A program made the position numbers and the translations under genes. The notes beneath the pieces were generated by a model, which worked only from the letters and a program-made list of their open reading frames with translations, had not been told where the DNA came from and searched no databases. Of a stretch of DNA of 64,000 bases, positions 39,815 through 49,823 are shown in pieces (within the stretch, counting starts at the first letter, position 1; every line of letters starts with the position of its first letter). The DNA is taken from NCBI GenBank assembly GCA_013286565.1, contig JABDFM010000003.1, positions 36,678 through 100,677 on the forward strand. Reading direction: 5' to 3'. This stretch comes from Bacteroidota bacterium. Its GTDB lineage: Bacteria > Bacteroidota > Bacteroidia > Sphingobacteriales > Sphingobacteriaceae.

Positions 39815-41464
39815 ATGAAAGAAAAAAACAAGCTATTCTACATCCTGTTGTTTGTGCTTGCGCTTGCCGTCAATTTCGCGGGGATCAATGTGAAATTCTT
39901 TACCGATGATCCCGGTTTGTACGCGTCCATCTCCAAAAACTTACTTTACCGCAAAGATATTTTTGAATTATTTACTTATAACCAGGACTGGCTTGATAAA
40001 CCGCATTTCCCCTTCTGGATGGCGATGCTGAGCTTTAAAATATTCGGTATCAGCGTATGGGCTTACCGCTTGCCCGCGTTGCTTTTCTTTTTGCTGGGTT
40101 TGCTTTATACCTGGCTTTTCACCAAAAAACATTATGGGGCCGAGATAGCATGGATAGCCGTGTTGATACTGGCAACCTCGCTGCACGTGATGATGTCAAA
40201 TACTGATGTGCGGGCCGAACCTTACCTGGTGGGCTTGGTGATCGGCAGTATCTATCACACCAGTCGGCTGGAGGAACGTTTTTCCTTTTTCGACCTGTTA
40301 TTAGCCGCCCTGCTGACCGCCTGCGCCATCATGACCAAAGGGATATTTTTAATAGTGCCCATTTATGGGGCATTATTGGGGCAAATGATTTTTCAAAAAA
40401 AGTTTCTTCATCTGTTCCAGGTAAAATGGATTGTGCTGGTGCTGCTTACCCTCCTATTTACCCTGCCTGAGTTTTATGCCTTATATATCCAGTTTGACCT
40501 GCACCCGGAGAAATTGGTTTTTAACAAACATCATGTATCGGGTATCAAATGGTTTTTGTGGGACAGCCAGTTCGGTCGTTTTGCCAATAGCGGGCCCATT
40601 AAAAGGCAATCGGGCAGTTTGTTTTTTTACCTGCATACCATGCTCTGGAGCTTTGCCCCCTGGTGCTTACTTTTCTATTATGCTATTTATGAAAACATCA
40701 AAGAGATCGTATTAAAAAGAAAGCTGACTGAATATTACACCCTTAGCGGCGGTCTTTTACTGCTGCTGCTTTTTTCCTTATCGGGTTTCCAGCTGCCTTT
40801 TTATACCAATAGTATTTTTCCACTGTTTGCCATTATTACAGCGCCATTTTGCTATAAACAACTAAGTCGTTTTGGAACATCTTACCGGCAGTTGGGTTTA
40901 TGGGCCTATATCATTTTATTGCCCTTAGCTATCCTGGTGGTTAACTATTTCTTAAAACCAGCAAACGTTTTATTTTTTGTGATCGATTGCGTGATATCCG
41001 GCTTGATCGTCGTTCTCATTGCGGTCAAGGTGCAAACACCTCAACTAAAGGTTTTCTTGTTGACCTGCACTGCCGCCATCTTTGTGAATTTTTACCTCAA
41101 CACCGTTTTTTATGATGAAATTGTAAGTTATAAAGGTGAGATAAAAGCTGCTGATTATATCAACCAAAAGGCTTTTGATCAATACCATATTTATACTCTG
41201 CGGGCCGAGAATAATGTGTTCCAGTTTTATACCCAGAAACCGATAGATTTTATCCCGCTTAATACCTTTGCCGCGTTTAAACCTGCAAGCCCATCGGCTT
41301 TTTATGTGAACCACCGCTCAATGGATTCGCTGGTAGCCTCGCATGCTGATTTTAAAGTGCTCAAAGCGTTTCAAAACTATCCACAGGAAAACATCCTACC
41401 TGCATTTGTAAACAAGGCAACAAGAAGCAAGGCATTGGATAGCGTTTATCTGATCACTAAATAG
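39815..41464 (+). CDS. glycosyltransferase family 39-type membrane protein (PMT/ArnT-like)
   Basis: A 549-residue polytopic protein with about 11 hydrophobic segments. The first periplasmic loop has the conserved acidic pair in FFTDDPGLYASI, followed by WLDKPHFPFWM, typical for lipid-linked-sugar glycosyltransferases of the PMT/ArnT fold. The donor would be a polyprenyl-phosphate sugar and the acceptor an envelope glycan, lipid A or protein. ATG 39815 replaces a TTG three codons upstream. The 3' end overlaps the convergent cytochrome b gene by 8 nt. Confidence 0.88.
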   Translation: MKEKNKLFYILLFVLALAVNFAGINVKFFTDDPGLYASISKNLLYRKDIFELFTYNQDWLDKPHFPFWMAMLSFKIFGISVWAYRLPALLFFLLGLLYTWLFTKKHYGAEIAWIAVLILATSLHVMMSNTDVRAEPYLVGLVIGSIYHTSRLEERFSFFDLLLAALLTACAIMTKGIFLIVPIYGALLGQMIFQKKFLHLFQVKWIVLVLLTLLFTLPEFYALYIQFDLHPEKLVFNKHHVSGIKWFLWDSQFGRFANSGPIKRQSGSLFFYLHTMLWSFAPWCLLFYYAIYENIKEIVLKRKLTEYYTLSGGLLLLLLFSLSGFQLPFYTNSIFPLFAIITAPFCYKQLSRFGTSYRQLGLWAYIILLPLAILVVNYFLKPANVLFFVIDCVISGLIVVLIAVKVQTPQLKVFLLTCTAAIFVNFYLNTVFYDEIVSYKGEIKAADYINQKAFDQYHIYTLRAENNVFQFYTQKPIDFIPLNTFAAFKPASPSAFYVNHRSMDSLVASHADFKVLKAFQNYPQENILPAFVNKATRSKALDSVYLITK

Positions 41465-42131
41465 TTTCGCTGCCCCCATTGATCATATCCGAAACGATGC
41501 CCTTGCTATCCTTCCTTTCAGCTAAAAATACACCAGCTAAATGAACAACTATAAAGGCGATTATCAGGTACATGCAAAATCCATGTATCTCTCGTATCGC
41601 ATGTATGGCCTTCAAAGCCGGAACATCATCCTCAAAGGCCAGGCATAAGCCGGTGACAGCCATGATGGTGAGTAAAATATAAAACGTTGCATATAACAAC
41701 TTAACCGCCAGTTCGTGCCGTGCAAGCTCTCTATCTTTTTTAATGATATGATACTGATGGTAGGCACTTTTTATTCTGCGTATCAACTTTTGATCTGCAA
41801 GCTGAAAAAATTCAACGATCAACCGGAAAAGCAGTAAAGCCGCCAGCGTATAACCAAACCAGGTATGCACTGTCCACACTTTATCACTTATTTCGTGGGC
41901 TGCCTGGCGCGCCTGGTCGTTGGTGACCGAAACTTTATTGTCTGCCAGTTGCGCTTTTATGATCCCAGCATTAGTATGGCTATTAGTTAGTGTGCTATCC
42001 AGCAACACAGTGAGCAACGAGCCCGTGATAACCGCTGCGCTTAGCCAATGCCACAAACGCAAGGGGGCCGAATATTTTTTGTTACGCTTTGGGTTTTGTA
42101 TATCCTTAATTGGGGGTTCAATAACTGCCAT
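41457..42131 (-). CDS. cytochrome b561-like (Ni/Fe-hydrogenase b-type) membrane protein
   Basis: A 224-residue four-helix diheme cytochrome b family protein. Candidate heme ligands are H28 in RLWHWLSAA, the histidines in WTVHTWFGYT, and later ones in IREIHGFCMYLII and AFIVVHLAG. Family members pass electrons from quinol to a soluble or bound oxidoreductase. No such partner gene is adjacent. A loop between helix 1 and 2 is rich in charged residues. The start is at MAVIEPP. Confidence 0.85.
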   Translation of the reverse strand: MAVIEPPIKDIQNPKRNKKYSAPLRLWHWLSAAVITGSLLTVLLDSTLTNSHTNAGIIKAQLADNKVSVTNDQARQAAHEISDKVWTVHTWFGYTLAALLLFRLIVEFFQLADQKLIRRIKSAYHQYHIIKKDRELARHELAVKLLYATFYILLTIMAVTGLCLAFEDDVPALKAIHAIREIHGFCMYLIIAFIVVHLAGVFLAERKDSKGIVSDMINGGSETI

Positions 42132-42297
42132 GTTTTTTTGGGGTTAGCTTTCAGATATCGGAAAGTAAAGATAAATACTGTTATAAATCTGAAAAGTTTT
42201 AAAATTCATATCATTAAAAACAGCAACAGATTTATTACAAAGATTTCTTAAACATCTCCTGATTTTATTTTTTAGGTTTGGGTTAACAAGCTACCGT

Positions 42298-43062
42298 ATG
42301 TGCAAAACAATATTATTAAGTTTTTTATTGTTAATCGCATTTACCGGCCTCAGGGCGCAGGATAATTACGAGATACAAGTATATGGTTCTGAAACTGTTG
42401 AACCGGGCCGCACCATGCTGGAGCTGCACAGCAATTACACCCTGGATGGCAGCAAATCCATTATTGACGGGCAATTACCAACCAACCATGTTTTTCATGA
42501 AACGATAGAAATCACCCACGGGTGGACGCCCTGGTTCGAGACTGGTTTCTATTTTTTTAATACGATAGGCAACGACGAACGCACAGCTTATGTAGGCTCG
42601 CACATCAGGCCGAGGTTTGCCGCACCTGCCGACTGGCACTGGCCGGTTGGCGTAAGCATATCCACAGAGTTTGGTTTTCAAAAAAGCGCCTACTCTGCCA
42701 ATACCGCTACGCTGGAGATCAGGCCGATAGTAGATAAAAAATGGGGAAAATGGTACGTATCCTTCAACCCCACATTAGATCAGAGCTTTGCAGGGCCCGA
42801 CCAAAACCGCGGGCTGATCTTTTCGCCTAATTTAAAAGAAAGCTACGATGTGACAAAAGTGGTGGCATTGGGGTTTGAATATTACGGCAGTACCGGGCCA
42901 TTTTTTCATTACGATCCCATACAACAGCAGCAGCACCAATTATTTATTGCCACCGATCTTAATTTTAACCCCGACTGGGAATTTAACGGTGGCTTTGGCC
43001 TGGGGCTAACAAATGCTACAGACCGCGCCATCTTAAAGATCATTATTGGCAGGCGGTTTTAA
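42298..43062 (+). CDS. exported outer-membrane beta-barrel-like protein, unknown function
   Basis: A 254-residue protein with signal peptide ending RAQ. Alternating hydrophobic/polar strands, aromatic-rich turns (WTPWFETGFYFFN, WYVSFNPTL) and a final IIIGRRF with terminal Phe point to an outer-membrane barrel. No enzyme motif was recognised. It is monocistronic, between divergent cytochrome b and a convergent small gene. Confidence 0.75.
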   Translation: MCKTILLSFLLLIAFTGLRAQDNYEIQVYGSETVEPGRTMLELHSNYTLDGSKSIIDGQLPTNHVFHETIEITHGWTPWFETGFYFFNTIGNDERTAYVGSHIRPRFAAPADWHWPVGVSISTEFGFQKSAYSANTATLEIRPIVDKKWGKWYVSFNPTLDQSFAGPDQNRGLIFSPNLKESYDVTKVVALGFEYYGSTGPFFHYDPIQQQQHQLFIATDLNFNPDWEFNGGFGLGLTNATDRAILKIIIGRRF

Positions 43063-43086
43063 AAATGTCCTCTAAACGGCGCAACC

Positions 43087-43284
43087 CTATTTAACCTCAT
43101 CCTTTTCTTCTTCCCAGTAAATGGTCGCCAGGTAAATACCGTTTTTGATGGCTACCTGCGCCTTTACTTTTTCCAGTTCCTCTTTGATCTTTTCCGCCTC
43201 CAGGCTTTCATCCAGCGAATGGTAATTGATAATATTGCCGGTAGCGCTATTAATAAACTTGTAATGTTTAACAGCTTTTTTCAT
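43087..43284 (-). CDS. small hypothetical soluble protein
   Basis: A 65-residue highly charged protein: KHYKFINSATGNIINYHSLD, a Glu/Lys-rich helix (EAEKIKEELEKVKAQVA) and a C-terminal strand GIYLATIYWEEEKDE. No family was recognised. The layout suggests a small folded domain. It lies on the same strand as the outer-membrane receptor gene. Confidence 0.6.
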   Translation of the reverse strand: MKKAVKHYKFINSATGNIINYHSLDESLEAEKIKEELEKVKAQVAIKNGIYLATIYWEEEKDEVK

Positions 43285-43390
43285 TTGGGAGGGGCCTCTT
43301 CCCCGGTTATGCTTACATAACCAAAAAAAGTTAAAAAGGTTTACAGTTGCGTATAGATTCCGCAGCTATAATGGATGAGCCTACCTGTTT

Positions 43391-45880
43391 TTATTTACCG
43401 CCGCCGCCGTTACTATCAGCTGGAGCAGCGTTATCGTTATTGTTATCTTCTTTTTCCTTTTCCTTCTTAAATTCAAGCTTTCCAAACCTATAGCTCAACG
43501 TGATACCAAAAGAACGGAACGGTACCTGGCGCAGATTGGTCTGCGTAAAATTGGTACCGCTGGTGGTGGTGGTTTGATTGATGTATTTGCTAAACGGATC
43601 GGCAGCAGTTAGGCCAATACTGGCCTTTTTGTTCATAAACTGTTTGCGCAGTGCCAGGTTGTAAAATGCAAATACCGGCCTGGTTCCCTGTATGGTGCGT
43701 TGTGAGGAATTGTAGTTACCAAATACCTCGGCAGTCAGGTTATGCGGAAAATCGTAGGTAGCATTTAAATTGATACGATATGTAAATCCGCTTACCGTTG
43801 GGTTGCCGGGGTTGGTGGTTATCCTGTCGCCAAGCATGATGTTGGTGCGCAAATTTAATTTTTGAGTAAGCGGTAATGAAGCGAACAAGCTTACCCCTTC
43901 TGTGGTTTCAGTGCCGATATTGGAGCGCAGGGTGAGGTTAACATTATTGTACACAACGCTATCAATGGTTTTGGTATCATAATGCTTGGTATATGATTGT
44001 ATATCATTGGTATTATATCTATAAAATGCCGCTACATAAATATTAGCGCCCTGTGCAAAATTCTTATTATAACCAAACTCATAATTATGACCAATCTCCG
44101 GGCTTAAGTTCGGGTTACCTGCGCTTATATTGTGCGGGTCGCTGATATTGTAAAAGGGGTTGATGTCGCGATACTCGGGGCGTTCAATCCGGTAAGTGTA
44201 ACTCAGCTTAAATGATTGCGTTTCGTCAATTTTGTGAGAGAGCACCATCGAGGGAGCAATGGTGTTATATCCCGGAATACGCGTATTCGGAAAATCAGTA
44301 GTAGTTGAAGTATATTCGTCCCTTAAACCTGCTTTACCATCTATAAAGTTGTTAAATAACGAGAAAGTTGCCGACAAGTAATAAGCATACACCTTACGGT
44401 TATAGTCGAACCCATAAGTTTGATTAGAGTTGGGCACAAATACCCTGTTCAAAAGCGTATCTGTAACCACGGTATTATTGATGTTTTCCAGTACGGTTTT
44501 AGCGCCTGTTTCCAAAGTGAAATTCTTGCTTATCGGCTGGGTATAATCTATGGAGATCTCTGTTGAATGGTCTGTTCCGGGGTTTGTGCTTTGTGAACCC
44601 GAATAAGGGTAAACGCTATTCTGGTAATTCTGCTGGAAAGAGGTGGAGTAGTTATTACCATAGCTGGAAGTGAACAACACATCCAACTCCTGGCCTTCTT
44701 TATCAAATGTTTTTTTGTAGCCCAAGCTGTAATCGAAATATTTCCCGGTGAAACGGCTATCTGATTGACGCAAGCTGCTTGTATCTGATATCATTTTGTT
44801 ATTCGGGATATCAAAAACGCTTGTTTGCTGGTTGGTTGGGCCATAATTGTGGTTCTCAAAATGATTGTAACCGAACGATGCCGTCAGCTGATCTTTTTTG
44901 GTAATGTCCCAGTTAAAACTGATGCCCGATTGATAACCACCCCTTGTAAACGAGCTATTTCCTTTTTGAAATAAATTAGTTGAAGTATCACCGGTTTTAT
45001 TGTATGACAGGGTATTCGTCGTATTAATAGTAGTGCTGTTGATCTGCTCGCCACCGTTAAAAAAAGCATTCACGCCGAAGTTACCTTTACGTATATTCAG
45101 ATTAAGCGAGCCGTTTTCGCGCCTTGTTCCTGCTGAAAGGTTAAAGCTGCCGTTTACTCCCTGTATCTTACTATCCTTTAAAATAATATTGATGATACCG
45201 CCGGTTCCGTTGGCGTCATACTTTGCGCCTGGGCTGGTGATCACTTCGATGCTTTTGATCTGGCTGGCCGGGATAGATTGCAAGGCGTCGGCTATACTGG
45301 CGCCAAATATGCTGGATGGCTTACCATTGATGAGGAAACGGATATTGGCATTACCCTGCAGCTCCACGTTACCGTCAATATCAACGGTTACCTGCGGTAC
45401 TTTTTGCAGCACTTCTGATGCGGAGCTTCCCTGCGAGGTAAGGTCATTGGCTACATTGTAAACCATTTTATCAATTTTATTTTCAACAACCGGCGCTTTG
45501 CCAACTATATCAACAGTTTTTAGTTGATTTTCAATGGGTGTAAGCGCTACCGTACCTAATGAGGCGTTGGGGATGGTGCTGCTGATCACCACATGGTCAA
45601 TACTTTTCTTTTGGTAACCTATAAAATCAATAGTGATGCGATAATTACCAGGGTTTAGGTTACTGATCACAAAGTTTCCTTTAGGGTCAGTAACCACACC
45701 GTTAAACGGGCTTTTACTGCTATCTCTGAATATACTGATGGTGGCGTAATCGACAGGCAATTTGGTAGCTGCATCGGTAACTTTACCGGTGATCTGGCCC
45801 TTGGCGGCCACTCTGTTTGGTTGGGCTTTTAAACACAGGGTCGAGCCCAATAATAAAAAAATAATCAAAAAATACTTCAT
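43391..45880 (-). CDS. TonB-dependent receptor-like outer-membrane protein
   Basis: An 829-residue outer-membrane barrel from ATG 45880 with signal peptide ending LKAQ. Order: a carboxypeptidase-regulatory-like domain (KGQITGKVTDAATKLPVDYA, about 25-110), a plug domain (EVLQKVPQVTVDIDGNVEL; IEVITSPGAKYDANGTGGII), and a large C-terminal barrel ending in a charged, Asn-rich tail (KEKEKEDNNNDNAAPAD). It matches the Bacteroidota outer-membrane-beta-barrel family close to SusC-like receptors, but has no SusD partner. Substrate unknown. The polar tail after the last strand is unusual, since barrels normally end in Phe. Confidence 0.88.
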   Translation of the reverse strand: MKYFLIIFLLLGSTLCLKAQPNRVAAKGQITGKVTDAATKLPVDYATISIFRDSSKSPFNGVVTDPKGNFVISNLNPGNYRITIDFIGYQKKSIDHVVISSTIPNASLGTVALTPIENQLKTVDIVGKAPVVENKIDKMVYNVANDLTSQGSSASEVLQKVPQVTVDIDGNVELQGNANIRFLINGKPSSIFGASIADALQSIPASQIKSIEVITSPGAKYDANGTGGIINIILKDSKIQGVNGSFNLSAGTRRENGSLNLNIRKGNFGVNAFFNGGEQINSTTINTTNTLSYNKTGDTSTNLFQKGNSSFTRGGYQSGISFNWDITKKDQLTASFGYNHFENHNYGPTNQQTSVFDIPNNKMISDTSSLRQSDSRFTGKYFDYSLGYKKTFDKEGQELDVLFTSSYGNNYSTSFQQNYQNSVYPYSGSQSTNPGTDHSTEISIDYTQPISKNFTLETGAKTVLENINNTVVTDTLLNRVFVPNSNQTYGFDYNRKVYAYYLSATFSLFNNFIDGKAGLRDEYTSTTTDFPNTRIPGYNTIAPSMVLSHKIDETQSFKLSYTYRIERPEYRDINPFYNISDPHNISAGNPNLSPEIGHNYEFGYNKNFAQGANIYVAAFYRYNTNDIQSYTKHYDTKTIDSVVYNNVNLTLRSNIGTETTEGVSLFASLPLTQKLNLRTNIMLGDRITTNPGNPTVSGFTYRINLNATYDFPHNLTAEVFGNYNSSQRTIQGTRPVFAFYNLALRKQFMNKKASIGLTAADPFSKYINQTTTTSGTNFTQTNLRQVPFRSFGITLSYRFGKLEFKKEKEKEDNNNDNAAPADSNGGGGK

Positions 45881-45994
45881 AAGATGGCAACATTGATTTT
45901 TAAAATCATGCGAAGTTGGACAGAAACTTTGGATTAAAACTGAATTTTGGATCACAGTAGTGTTATTGTTACACAACTGTTATGCAGACAATTA

Positions 45995-46408
45995 TTAAAA
46001 AATCAGCACCAATGTGCCGGCAATGATCAGTAAAGCGCCGGAGGCCGATTTGAGGGTTAGCGGCTCTTTCAAAAAAACCACGGATAAAATAATAGCCAGT
46101 GCAACACTCAGTTTATCAACAGGTTGCACTTGCGACACTTTGCCAAGCTGCAAAGCTTTAAAGTAAAATATCCACGAAAAACCCGTGGCAAGGCCCGAGA
46201 GTACCAGGAATATCCAATTGGTTCTATTTAGCGCGCCCATGTTCTCCGCGCTTCCTTTAACCAGGGCTATCCCCCAGGCAAGTATCAAAATAATTACAGT
46301 GCGTATGGCCGTGGCCAGGTCACTATCGACCCCCTTAATGCCAACCTTTGCAAATATTGCGGTAAGTGCTGCAAACACTGCCGATAGTAAAGCGTATATC
46401 CACCACAT
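45995..46408 (-). CDS. half-size EamA family transporter
   Basis: A 137-residue protein with five hydrophobic helices and a single EamA repeat (AVFAALTAIFAKVGIKGVDS, YFKALQLGKVSQVQPVDKLS, VVFLKEPLTLKSASGALLI). Typical drug/metabolite transporters have two such repeats in about 300 residues, so this one must act as a dimer, as in small multidrug-type pairs. No partner is adjacent. The substrate is unknown. Confidence 0.85.
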   Translation of the reverse strand: MWWIYALLSAVFAALTAIFAKVGIKGVDSDLATAIRTVIILILAWGIALVKGSAENMGALNRTNWIFLVLSGLATGFSWIFYFKALQLGKVSQVQPVDKLSVALAIILSVVFLKEPLTLKSASGALLIIAGTLVLIF

Positions 46409-46551
46409 TTTTTTAATTATTGAATTAGTGAATGATTGAGTTAGTGATTATTGAATGTTTATATTCGCTAAGGTAGGCACACATCCTGTATAAAATCTAT
46501 AATACAAAATGTTTACAAAATTGAGTTTGTACATTTATTGAAAATATTCTG

Positions 46552-47229
46552 ATGAAGATACTGATAGTTGAAGATGAAAAAGGTTTAAGGGAAAGTATTG
46601 AAGAGTATTTTATGGAGGCCGGCAATATTTGTGAAACGGCATCCAGTTACCCCGAAGCTATTTCGAAAGTAAATCTTTACCGCTACGATTGCATCCTGCT
46701 GGATATTACGCTGCCCGGTGGTAGCGGTATTGATATACTAAAAACTATTAAAGAAAATAATCATGCCGATGGGGTTCTGATCATTTCAGCAAAAAACTCA
46801 TTGGACGACCGCTTGCAGGGCCTCGACCTTGGCGCTGATGATTACCTGGTAAAACCTTTTCACTTATCCGAACTTAAAGCAAGGGTATCGGCTATTATCA
46901 GGCGTAAAACTTTTAACGGCAGCAACCTGCTCCAGTTTAATGAACTCGCTATCGACCTGCTTGCCAAAACAGTGAAGGCCAACAATCAGCCCATCAAACT
47001 AACCCGTAAGGAGTATGCCCTGCTGCTTTATTTTATAGCGAATAAGGGCAAAGTAGTTTCCAAAAATGCCATTGCCGAACACCTTTGGGGCGATGGCATC
47101 GACATGGCCAATAATTTTGATTTTATTTATTCGCACATCAAAAACCTTAGAAAGAAAATGATCGAGGCCGGCAGTAACGATTATATACAGGCATCATACG
47201 GCATGGGCTATAAGTTTACCGACGAATGA
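46552..47229 (+). CDS. OmpR/PhoB-family response regulator
   Basis: A 225-residue DNA-binding regulator. The receiver domain has E7/D8 acidic residues, phospho-acceptor D51 (ILLDITLPG) and K101 (YLVKPFHLSEL). The C-terminal winged helix has LTRKEYALLLYFIANKGKVVSK and KNLRKKMIEAG through YGMGYKF. Its last four bases overlap the histidine kinase gene (ATGA), and an RND efflux operon follows, so it probably controls that operon. Confidence 0.94.
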   Translation: MKILIVEDEKGLRESIEEYFMEAGNICETASSYPEAISKVNLYRYDCILLDITLPGGSGIDILKTIKENNHADGVLIISAKNSLDDRLQGLDLGADDYLVKPFHLSELKARVSAIIRRKTFNGSNLLQFNELAIDLLAKTVKANNQPIKLTRKEYALLLYFIANKGKVVSKNAIAEHLWGDGIDMANNFDFIYSHIKNLRKKMIEAGSNDYIQASYGMGYKFTDE

Positions 47230-48512
47230 AGCTATTAGCCCGTTACAACCGCGTAAACCTGGTAACCACCATTGTAGTGATGTTGATTACCGGCATCATT
47301 TATTACCAGGCAATCAGCCTGATACTGACCAAACAGTTGGACAAGGACCTGGCAGTTGAAGAAAATGAGATATTTGAATCAGTTGGCCTTAATCATCAAC
47401 TGCCGCAGGTTTTTGAATCTAATGATCAGCAGATCACCTTTACAGAAGCAAAACGGGGGTCGGTAACACGGCATTTTATTAATACCGTTTACCGTAACAA
47501 AAAGGACGATGATGACCGCCCCAGGAAACACAGGCACAGGCATGAAGAATATGAATCAGGCCGGGGGCTGATCAGTTCCATTACAGTCGGCACCAAATAT
47601 TACCAGATACTAATAGTTGAGTCGAAAGTAGAAACCGAGGATCTTATCCAAATCATTTTCGCCATCACAGCAGGGCTTATTTTATTATTGCTGATCACTT
47701 TATTTGTAACCAACCGGCTGCTGCTAAACCGCTTATGGCAACCCTTTTATAACCTGTTAAAAGAGCTGCGCCTATTCAATGTAGCCGACAGCAAGGATAT
47801 CCCGGTGGTAAGCACAACCATTGATGAGTTTGAGGAATTGAACCAAGCTATCATATCCATGTCGTCGAGGGTAAAAAGCGACTATAAGGACCTGAAAACA
47901 TTTACCGAGAATGCCTCGCATGAGTTGCTTACGCCCATAGCGGTCATTAATTCGAAGTTAGATACACTGATACAAACCGACAACTTCAGTCAGCAGCAAA
48001 GTAAATTACTGAATGATCTGTACAGCGCGGTTTCCAGGCTGACCAGGCTAAATCAATCCCTGCTATTATTGGTTAAAATTGAGAACCGTTTGCTGGAGGG
48101 CGGCCAGCTGATCAATTTGCGCGAATCTGTAGAAGAAATGCTAATACAGTTTGAGGAGATATTCCAGGATAAAGAATTAAAAACAAGCTGCGAACTGGTT
48201 GATAAGGAATTAAATGCGAGCCCATACCTGGTAGATGTATTACTGAATAATTTATTGAGCAATGCCATCAGGCATAACCACAAGGGTGGCGAGATACGCA
48301 TAAAACTGACTAATGAGCAGTTGATGATCCAAAATACCGGCGAAAGCGATCCCTTGCAGAACGACCAGATATTTACCCGTTTCCATAAGTCATCCGGCTC
48401 GGAAGGAAGCGGATTGGGCCTAACTATTTCGCGGCAAATATGTGAGAATTTAGGATTTACGCTTCAGTATAATTTTGAGGATGGTTATCATAGTTTTATC
48501 ATTACGTTTTGA
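47226..48512 (+). CDS. sensor histidine kinase
   Basis: A 428-residue inner-membrane kinase. TM1 is about 11-34, a periplasmic domain covers 35-142, TM2 is about 143-162, then a HAMP-like linker, the H-box H232 (FTENASHELLTPIAV) and the ATPase domain with N-box (LLNNLLSNAIRHNHKGG) and GSGLGLTISRQI. The periplasmic domain contains an acidic then His-rich run, D94-E110 (DDDDRPRKHRHRHEEYE), which looks like a metal-binding loop. It is coupled to the response regulator by a 4-nt overlap and followed by efflux genes. Confidence 0.93.
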   Translation: MKLLARYNRVNLVTTIVVMLITGIIYYQAISLILTKQLDKDLAVEENEIFESVGLNHQLPQVFESNDQQITFTEAKRGSVTRHFINTVYRNKKDDDDRPRKHRHRHEEYESGRGLISSITVGTKYYQILIVESKVETEDLIQIIFAITAGLILLLLITLFVTNRLLLNRLWQPFYNLLKELRLFNVADSKDIPVVSTTIDEFEELNQAIISMSSRVKSDYKDLKTFTENASHELLTPIAVINSKLDTLIQTDNFSQQQSKLLNDLYSAVSRLTRLNQSLLLLVKIENRLLEGGQLINLRESVEEMLIQFEEIFQDKELKTSCELVDKELNASPYLVDVLLNNLLSNAIRHNHKGGEIRIKLTNEQLMIQNTGESDPLQNDQIFTRFHKSSGSEGSGLGLTISRQICENLGFTLQYNFEDGYHSFIITF

Positions 48513-48585
48513 TTTCTGCATCCTAAATTTATCCAGAATTAAATTTTTACTTTAGCAAAGCAAACCGCATAATACCGAATACTTA

Positions 48586-49821
48586 ATGAAGTGGCTCTTT
48601 AGCGTTATCCTGTGCACATTTTTCTACTCTGCTTCGCTGGCTCAAACCAACACATTAGATCATTACCTTGAATTGGCGAAAAGCAACAGTCCTTTATTAA
48701 AAGATCTGCGCAACCAGGTAGCATCAAACCAATTGGATAGCCTGCGGTTGAAGGCTGGATTTAAACCACAGGTGAATGCCACAAGCGCCGGCATTTACGC
48801 CCCTATTGTCGGTGGATATGGTTATTCGGAGCCTATTTTGAACGAGCATACCTTAAACGGTTTAGTAGCGGTGAACCAGGCTATAGTGAGCAAAAGAAAT
48901 GTTAACGCACAGGTGGAGGCCATCACTTTACTATCGCAATCGGTAAATAACGCCGCCAAAATTTCTGAACAGGACCTTAAAAAAGCGGTTACCAATCAAT
49001 ACATCACGGCTTATGGCGATCTGCAGCAAGTGAAGTTCAGTCAAGAAATTGTTAACCTGCTAATCACCGAAGAAGATGTACTCAAAAAACTAACCCGTGC
49101 CAATGTGTACCGTCAAAGCGATTACCTTACTTTTTTGGTGACGCTAAAACAACAACAATTGCAATTGGCCCAGGCACGCCTGCTCTATAAAAATGATTAT
49201 GCCACACTAAATTACCTGGCCGGAGTAGCAGATACCAGCATAGTTGAGCTTTCAACACCCGATCTGCAAACTGCCATGCCGCCGGGTATAAACAGCAGTA
49301 TTTTTTTTGCCCAGTACAGGTTGGACAGTCTTAAACTGATCAACAGCCGCAAGCAGATAGATTTCAGTTATAAACCCAAAACCAATGTTTTTGCCGATGG
49401 TGGTTACAACAGCGATTTTATGGGACAGGCTTATAAAAACTTTGGCGCCAGTGTAGGGTTCAATTTATCCATACCGATATATGATGGTGGGCAACGTAAA
49501 TTGCAGTACCGCAAAATCTCGCTTGAGGAAGAAACGCGGCAGAATTATAAAGCCTTTTTTAATGTACAATACCGGCAGCAACTGGCACAGCTGAACCAGC
49601 AGATCAGCGAGAACGACAAGCTGATGCCGCAGATAGACGACCAGATAAAATACTCGGAGAGCCTGATCAAAGTAGATACCCAGCTTTTGCAAACAGGCGA
49701 TGTAAAAATAGCCGACCTGATACTGGCCATAAATAATTACCTTACTGTCAGGAATCTGAAAACACAAACCATTATCAGCAAATTACAATTGATCAATCAG
49801 TTAAACTACTGGAACAGGTAA
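48586..49821 (+). CDS. TolC family outer-membrane efflux protein
   Basis: A 411-residue outer-membrane channel component with signal peptide ending SLAQ. Long helical stretches with amide-rich heptads (VTNQYITAYGDLQQVKFSQEI; YRQQLAQLNQQISENDKL) and the internally duplicated architecture fit TolC. The barrel segment around GASVGFNLSIPIYDGGQRK is typical. It is the first gene of a TolC-adaptor-RND operon and lies 73 nt after the sensor kinase gene. Confidence 0.9.
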   Translation: MKWLFSVILCTFFYSASLAQTNTLDHYLELAKSNSPLLKDLRNQVASNQLDSLRLKAGFKPQVNATSAGIYAPIVGGYGYSEPILNEHTLNGLVAVNQAIVSKRNVNAQVEAITLLSQSVNNAAKISEQDLKKAVTNQYITAYGDLQQVKFSQEIVNLLITEEDVLKKLTRANVYRQSDYLTFLVTLKQQQLQLAQARLLYKNDYATLNYLAGVADTSIVELSTPDLQTAMPPGINSSIFFAQYRLDSLKLINSRKQIDFSYKPKTNVFADGGYNSDFMGQAYKNFGASVGFNLSIPIYDGGQRKLQYRKISLEEETRQNYKAFFNVQYRQQLAQLNQQISENDKLMPQIDDQIKYSESLIKVDTQLLQTGDVKIADLILAINNYLTVRNLKTQTIISKLQLINQLNYWNR

Positions 49822-49823
49822 AC

